Shown here in pieces: positions 4,849 to 8,215 of a stretch of DNA of 8,215 nucleotides. Below the pieces are notes generated by a model. It saw only the letters and a program-made list of their open reading frames with translations, did not search any database and was not told the DNA's origin. The DNA is taken from NCBI GenBank assembly GCA_041484845.1, contig JBGPIK010000312.1:1-8215 (forward strand), read 5' to 3'. Within the stretch, counting starts at the first letter, position 1. Each line of letters starts with the position of its first letter. The DNA is from JBGPIK01 sp041484845 (lineage in GTDB: Bacteria > Desulfobacterota > Binatia > UBA9968). Both the position numbers and the translations under genes were made by a program.

Positions 4849-6000
4849 ATGCAAACGACAATAACAACGGCCCGGCGTCCAAGCGCCAGCGCATCGCTAG
4901 ATTCCGACGGCAGGTTGCGCTGTGCCGGCGCTTGGACAATGGCCAATGTCCCCTTTTTGGAGCGCCAGTTGGCTGAAGTTATGGGGACAGAGTCCGGCCA
5001 GCAGATTTGGGAGATGACCGGCATTACCTCGATGGATACGGCCGGCGCTTGGCTCGTGCGACGTTCTCTGAGCCGCCTGGAACAGAGAGGGCGCCGCGTC
5101 GAATTGCGCGGCTTGCGCGCCGAATTCGAGCAATTAATCCGTTGGATCTCGACGGATGAAGGAGAATCGGTTGCGCGCCAACCCCAGAAACCCGGCATGA
5201 TCAAGCAATTGGGTCACGCCACCTGGAACGTCTCGCTGCAGGGGCTCGGATTTCTCTCGTTTGTCGGTGAAAGCACATTAGTTCTGCTCCGCCTCCTGGT
5301 GAGCCCTCGTCGAATCCGCTGGCAACCCTTCTTATACAACTTAAAAGCGGGCGGACTCCAAGCCATCCCGATTGTCGGCCTGCTCTCGTTTCTGATGGGT
5401 GTGGTGATCGCCTACCAGGCGGCGGTGGCACTGCGACCGTATGGCGCGTCGGTTTTTATCGTCGAGTTCGTCGGCATCGCCATGCTGCGCGAAATCGTTC
5501 CGCTCATCACCGCCATCATCGTCGCGGGACGCTCCGGATCGGCCTACACGGCGCAAATCGGCACGATGACGGTAACGGAGGAGGTGAGCGCGCTGCGCAC
5601 GATGGGGATCGGTCCTGTCGAGCTGCTCATTGCACCCAAGGTCCTCGCCCTGGTCGTCGCCCTACCTCTTTTGACGGCGTTTGCCGACGTGACAGGGGTC
5701 TTCGGCGGCATGGTGATAGCGTCAACCCAGCTGGATGTCAACTTCAACGTTTTTCTCGAGCGTTTTGAAAGCGTGATCTCCCCGACCGATTATTTGATCG
5801 GCGTGGGCAAGGCCCCGGTGTTCGCGGTTATTATCGCGATGATCGGCTGCTATCAGGGACTTTGCGTCAGCGGCAGCGCCGAAAGCGTCGGCCGCCATAC
5901 GACGGTCAGCGTCGTGCAGAGCATTTTTGTCGTGATCGTCTTCGACGCGCTTTTTTCCGTACTGCTCGACTGGATGGGCATCGGCTTGTTCGCGCGATGA
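4849..6000 (+). CDS. STAS-permease fusion of an Mla-type lipid ABC transporter (MlaB+MlaE)
   Basis: From the ATG at 4849 the protein has 383 residues. Residues about 15-105 form a STAS domain like MlaB, with the conserved Asp-Thr in SMDTAGAWL (Asp63, Thr64). Residues about 120-383 are an MlaE-type permease. Hydrophobic spans cover about 172-195 (AIPIVGLLSFLMGVVIAYQAA), 203-226, 262-290 and 322-345, plus a C-terminal span ending FSVLLDWMGIGLF. The cytoplasmic coupling loop is GTMTVTEEVSALRTMGIGP (about 238-256), which contacts the ATPase. MlaE permeases move phospholipid between the inner membrane and the periplasmic MCE conduit; the STAS domain supports ATPase assembly. Fused STAS-MlaE proteins are known outside the enteric bacteria. 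A TTG at 4798 would add 17 residues but is less likely. The stop overlaps the next start (ATGA). Confidence 0.9.
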   Translation: MQTTITTARRPSASASLDSDGRLRCAGAWTMANVPFLERQLAEVMGTESGQQIWEMTGITSMDTAGAWLVRRSLSRLEQRGRRVELRGLRAEFEQLIRWISTDEGESVARQPQKPGMIKQLGHATWNVSLQGLGFLSFVGESTLVLLRLLVSPRRIRWQPFLYNLKAGGLQAIPIVGLLSFLMGVVIAYQAAVALRPYGASVFIVEFVGIAMLREIVPLITAIIVAGRSGSAYTAQIGTMTVTEEVSALRTMGIGPVELLIAPKVLALVVALPLLTAFADVTGVFGGMVIASTQLDVNFNVFLERFESVISPTDYLIGVGKAPVFAVIIAMIGCYQGLCVSGSAESVGRHTTVSVVQSIFVVIVFDALFSVLLDWMGIGLFAR

Positions 6001-6791
6001 GTCTCGACGATAAAATTCCGGAGCCGGTCATCGAGATCCGTCACCTGACCACAAGGTTCGGCAGCGCGGTGATCCATGACGACATCACCTTCACGGTGCT
6101 GCGCGGCGAAATCTTCGCGCTTGTCGGCGCCAGCGGCAGCGGCAAATCGACGCTGCTCCAGGAGATGATAATGCTGCGCCGGCCGGAGTCGGGATCGATT
6201 CACGTGTTGGGCAAAGATCTTTCGGCCATCGGCGAGCGCGAGTCGATGGAGCTCCGCCGCCGCCTCGGCGTGCTGTTTCAGCATGGGGCTTTGTTCAGCG
6301 CGCTTACGGTGGCGGAAAACATCGCAGTTCCGCTTCGCGAGCACTCGCACCTAAGCGCCGAGTTTATCCGGGAGATCATAGGGATCAAGCTCCGCTGGGT
6401 GAGGCTACCGGCCAATAGCGCGGCAAAATATCCGAACCAGCTGAGCGGCGGGATGCTCAAGCGCGCTGCCCTGGCGCGGGCGATCGCGCTGGACCCCGAG
6501 TTGGTGTTCCTCGATGAGCCGACCGCCGGCTTGGATCCGGCAAGCACCGCCGCGTTGGACGGCTTGATTCGCCAGCTGAAAGACGTTCTCGGACTCACGA
6601 TCGTCATGGTGACGCATGATCTGGATTCACTCTGGCACGTCGCCGGCCGCGTCGGGGTATTGGGTGACGGCAAACTTCTGCAGGTCGGCACCATGGATGA
6701 GCTGTCGCGCTCGGACCACCCCTTGGTCGCGGAATATTTTCAGGGCTCACGCGGACGGGGAGCCAAGGAGCAGGCATGGAACCAAAGGTAA
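5997..6791 (+). CDS. ATPase subunit of the Mla-type lipid transporter (MlaF-like)
   Basis: The start ATG 5997-5999 overlaps the permease stop as ATGA, indicating translational coupling, and gives 264 residues. All ABC motifs are present: Walker A GASGSGKST (44-52), Q-loop Gln95 in FQHGALF, signature LSGGMLKRAALARA (149-162), Walker B LVFLDEPTAGLDP (169-181) and H-loop His207 in VTHD. FQxGALF and LSGGMxxRAALARA are typical of the MlaF/Ttg2A branch. It would power lipid movement through the permease encoded just upstream. The C-terminal tail (after about 245) is short and charged. The end overlaps the MCE gene by 16 bases. An in-frame extension upstream to 5862 lies inside the permease gene and is rejected. 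Confidence 0.93.
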   Translation: MSLDDKIPEPVIEIRHLTTRFGSAVIHDDITFTVLRGEIFALVGASGSGKSTLLQEMIMLRRPESGSIHVLGKDLSAIGERESMELRRRLGVLFQHGALFSALTVAENIAVPLREHSHLSAEFIREIIGIKLRWVRLPANSAAKYPNQLSGGMLKRAALARAIALDPELVFLDEPTAGLDPASTAALDGLIRQLKDVLGLTIVMVTHDLDSLWHVAGRVGVLGDGKLLQVGTMDELSRSDHPLVAEYFQGSRGRGAKEQAWNQR

Positions 6792-7690
6792 GTTATGTAG
6801 TGGTCGGCACCTTCGTCCTCTTATTCGGCGCCGTTCTCATCGTCATCGTCCTGTGGTTGGTGCGCGGCGGGCCGCAAAAAACCTATCGGAGCTACTACGC
6901 CTATTTTGGTGAATCCGTGTCAGGTGTATCCGAAAACTCGGTAGTGAAGTATAAAGGGATCAATGTCGGCAGGGTCAAAAACATGCGCTTCGATCCCGAG
7001 AATCCCGAAAGAGTTCGCCTGGTCCTCGACATCGCCGAAGGCACGCCGATCAAGGAAGATACCGTCGCCAGCCTGGCTACGCAGGGGCTTACGGGACTCG
7101 CTTCCGTCGAGTTGGGAGGTGGAACCCGTGACTCGCCGCCGCTCACGCCTCCTCCAGGACAGCCCTATCCGGTGATCAAGGTTAAACCGTCATTGCCTCT
7201 GGATCAGGCCGCTTCCACGCTAATGACCAGCCTGAATGAGATCGCCTCGTCCCTCAAGGACCTGACCGATAAAGAGAGCCGCGATTCGATAAGGAAAACC
7301 ATCGTCAATTTGGCTGAGCTGACGGCGGCTCTGAAACAACGCGAGAAGGAGCTGGACAAACTCTTCTCGAGCACAGACCGTACGCTGGAGAATACCCGAG
7401 AAGCGACTGAAAAACTGCCTGCGTTGGTTTCCAGCGTCACGGAAACCGCCGTCGCTTTGGAGAATATGGCGCAGCAAATTACCCGTACCGGCAAAAGCGT
7501 TGATTCGTTGCTCGCCGGGAGTCAACCGGACGTCCAGCGTTTCACCAATCAAACTCTCTCTGAAGCCGGTTTGTTGATCGCGGAACTCCGGCAACTGACC
7601 GAGAGGCTGCAACGTCTGACCCAACAGGTAGAGCGGAATCCCAGGTCGCTGTTGTTCGGACGCCGCCCCGCGGCGGGACCCGGTGAGTGA
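6776..7690 (+). CDS. MCE-domain lipid-binding protein (MlaD-like)
   Basis: The 304-residue protein begins at ATG 6776, preceded by AAGGAG seven bases upstream within the ATPase gene. An uncleaved N-terminal membrane anchor spans residues 7-29 (YVVVGTFVLLFGAVLIVIVLW). A single MCE domain covers about 38-115, with the usual VSGVSENSVVKYKGINVGRV and ATQGLTGLASVEL blocks. A Pro-rich linker (120-135) leads to a long helical region (about 145-285) that would form a coiled coil or tunnel, ending NPRSLLFGRR, a tail common in this group. MCE proteins form hexameric rings that bind lipid in the periplasm and dock on the permease. The long helical tail is more like PqiB/YebT or Mce-type needles than the short E. 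coli MlaD, suggesting it may span much of the periplasm. Confidence 0.92.
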   Translation: MEPKVSYVVVGTFVLLFGAVLIVIVLWLVRGGPQKTYRSYYAYFGESVSGVSENSVVKYKGINVGRVKNMRFDPENPERVRLVLDIAEGTPIKEDTVASLATQGLTGLASVELGGGTRDSPPLTPPPGQPYPVIKVKPSLPLDQAASTLMTSLNEIASSLKDLTDKESRDSIRKTIVNLAELTAALKQREKELDKLFSSTDRTLENTREATEKLPALVSSVTETAVALENMAQQITRTGKSVDSLLAGSQPDVQRFTNQTLSEAGLLIAELRQLTERLQRLTQQVERNPRSLLFGRRPAAGPGE

Positions 7691-7694
7691 ACGT

Positions 7695-8215
7695 ATGCAA
7701 CGTAAGCGCACAAGCAACGGCGTTCTTCTAGCGCTGTTATTTCACCTTGCGGCCGGGTGCACGGTTTTTCCGGAGGCACCGAACCAGCCGGTGCGTAGTT
7801 ACCTTTTGACACTCGACTTCTCCGCAGACAAATGGCCGTCATGCACATCGCCTCGCGGCGTGCTCGTGGTCAGTCTGCCCCAGGAGCAGGGTGGCACTAA
7901 CACCAGCGGCATCGCCTACCTGCTGCGGCCGCATGAGATCCGATACTACGCGTACAACCAGTGGGCCGAGAGTCCTGCTCGGCTGTTAATGCCGCTGATG
8001 GTTCAAGCCATGGAAAAGACCAATTGCTGGGGTACCGTGACGCACGCCGCTGCCGCCTTGCGCGATGATTTTCGGTTGGACAGTGAAATCCTACAGTGGC
8101 AACAGGAGTTTTTTTCCAATCCCAGCCGGGTGCGACTCTCCTTTCGCGCGCAGCTGGTTGAGAGCCAGAAACGGGAAGTGATCGCCGCTCGCCAATTCGA
8201 GATAATCGAAGAAGC
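7695..8215 (+). CDS. ABC-type transport auxiliary lipoprotein (PqiC/DUF330-like), partial
   Basis: The frame runs from ATG 7695 to the window edge (173 complete codons, no stop). GGTGAG seven bases before the ATG supports the start; a GTG at 7683 would add four residues and overlap the MCE stop. A short lipoprotein signal (MQRKRTSNGVLLALLFHLAA) ends in lipobox LAAGC with Cys22. The body shows the family pattern: RSYLLTL near the N-terminus, IAYLLRPHEIRYYAYNQWAESPARLL in the middle, then WGTVT and QEFFSNPSRVRLSFRAQLV. PqiC-type lipoproteins partner MCE proteins in the periplasm or at the outer membrane. Its presence directly after the MCE gene makes it the fourth component of this transporter. 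Confidence 0.88.
   Translation, partial: MQRKRTSNGVLLALLFHLAAGCTVFPEAPNQPVRSYLLTLDFSADKWPSCTSPRGVLVVSLPQEQGGTNTSGIAYLLRPHEIRYYAYNQWAESPARLLMPLMVQAMEKTNCWGTVTHAAAALRDDFRLDSEILQWQQEFFSNPSRVRLSFRAQLVESQKREVIAARQFEIIEE

Noticed and set aside
5853..6694. Minus-strand frames of 138-165 residues opposite the ATPase
   Set aside because: They are shadows of a complete ABC ATPase with every catalytic motif on the plus strand.

Overview
The window looks like accessory chromosomal DNA from a Gram-negative (diderm) bacterium. Three proteins carry lipoprotein signal peptides with clear lipoboxes, and the right end encodes an MCE-type (Mla-like) lipid transporter, a system of the double-membrane envelope. 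Base composition is moderately GC-rich. The genus cannot be decided from the sequence; a proteobacterium or a neighbouring phylum such as Desulfobacterota or NC10 would fit.

Left part (1-1715): an incomplete reading frame at the edge, an orphan YD-repeat (Rhs-type) fragment on the minus strand, then a minus-strand pair of small lipoprotein genes. The upstream lipoprotein (956-1672) is intact and of unknown function. The downstream one (435-934) belongs to the DUF4410 type and is split by a one-base frameshift. A TTGACA-type promoter candidate lies upstream of the pair.

Middle part (1916-4684): a pile of insertion-sequence remains. In order these are a decayed RAYT start with a 12-bp tandem duplication; a full-length RAYT (REP-associated tyrosine transposase) bounded by 21-bp near-perfect inverted repeats; an IS630-type transposase split in two frames at a run of eight A and cut off before its last catalytic residue; an IS1-type transposase lacking its N-terminus; and an eleven-codon IS256-type scrap. 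Each element breaks off where the next begins, which suggests repeated insertion into the same spot.

Right part (4849-8215): a tightly packed plus-strand operon for lipid transport across the envelope: STAS-permease fusion (MlaB+MlaE type), ATPase (MlaF type), membrane-anchored MCE protein (MlaD type) and a PqiC/ABC_trans_aux lipoprotein that runs off the window. The permease and ATPase would form the inner-membrane pump, the MCE protein the periplasmic lipid conduit, and the lipoprotein probably the outer-membrane contact.

I found no CRISPR array, tRNA, rRNA or convincing new system. The least explained intact gene is the lipoprotein at 956-1672 with its frameshifted partner.
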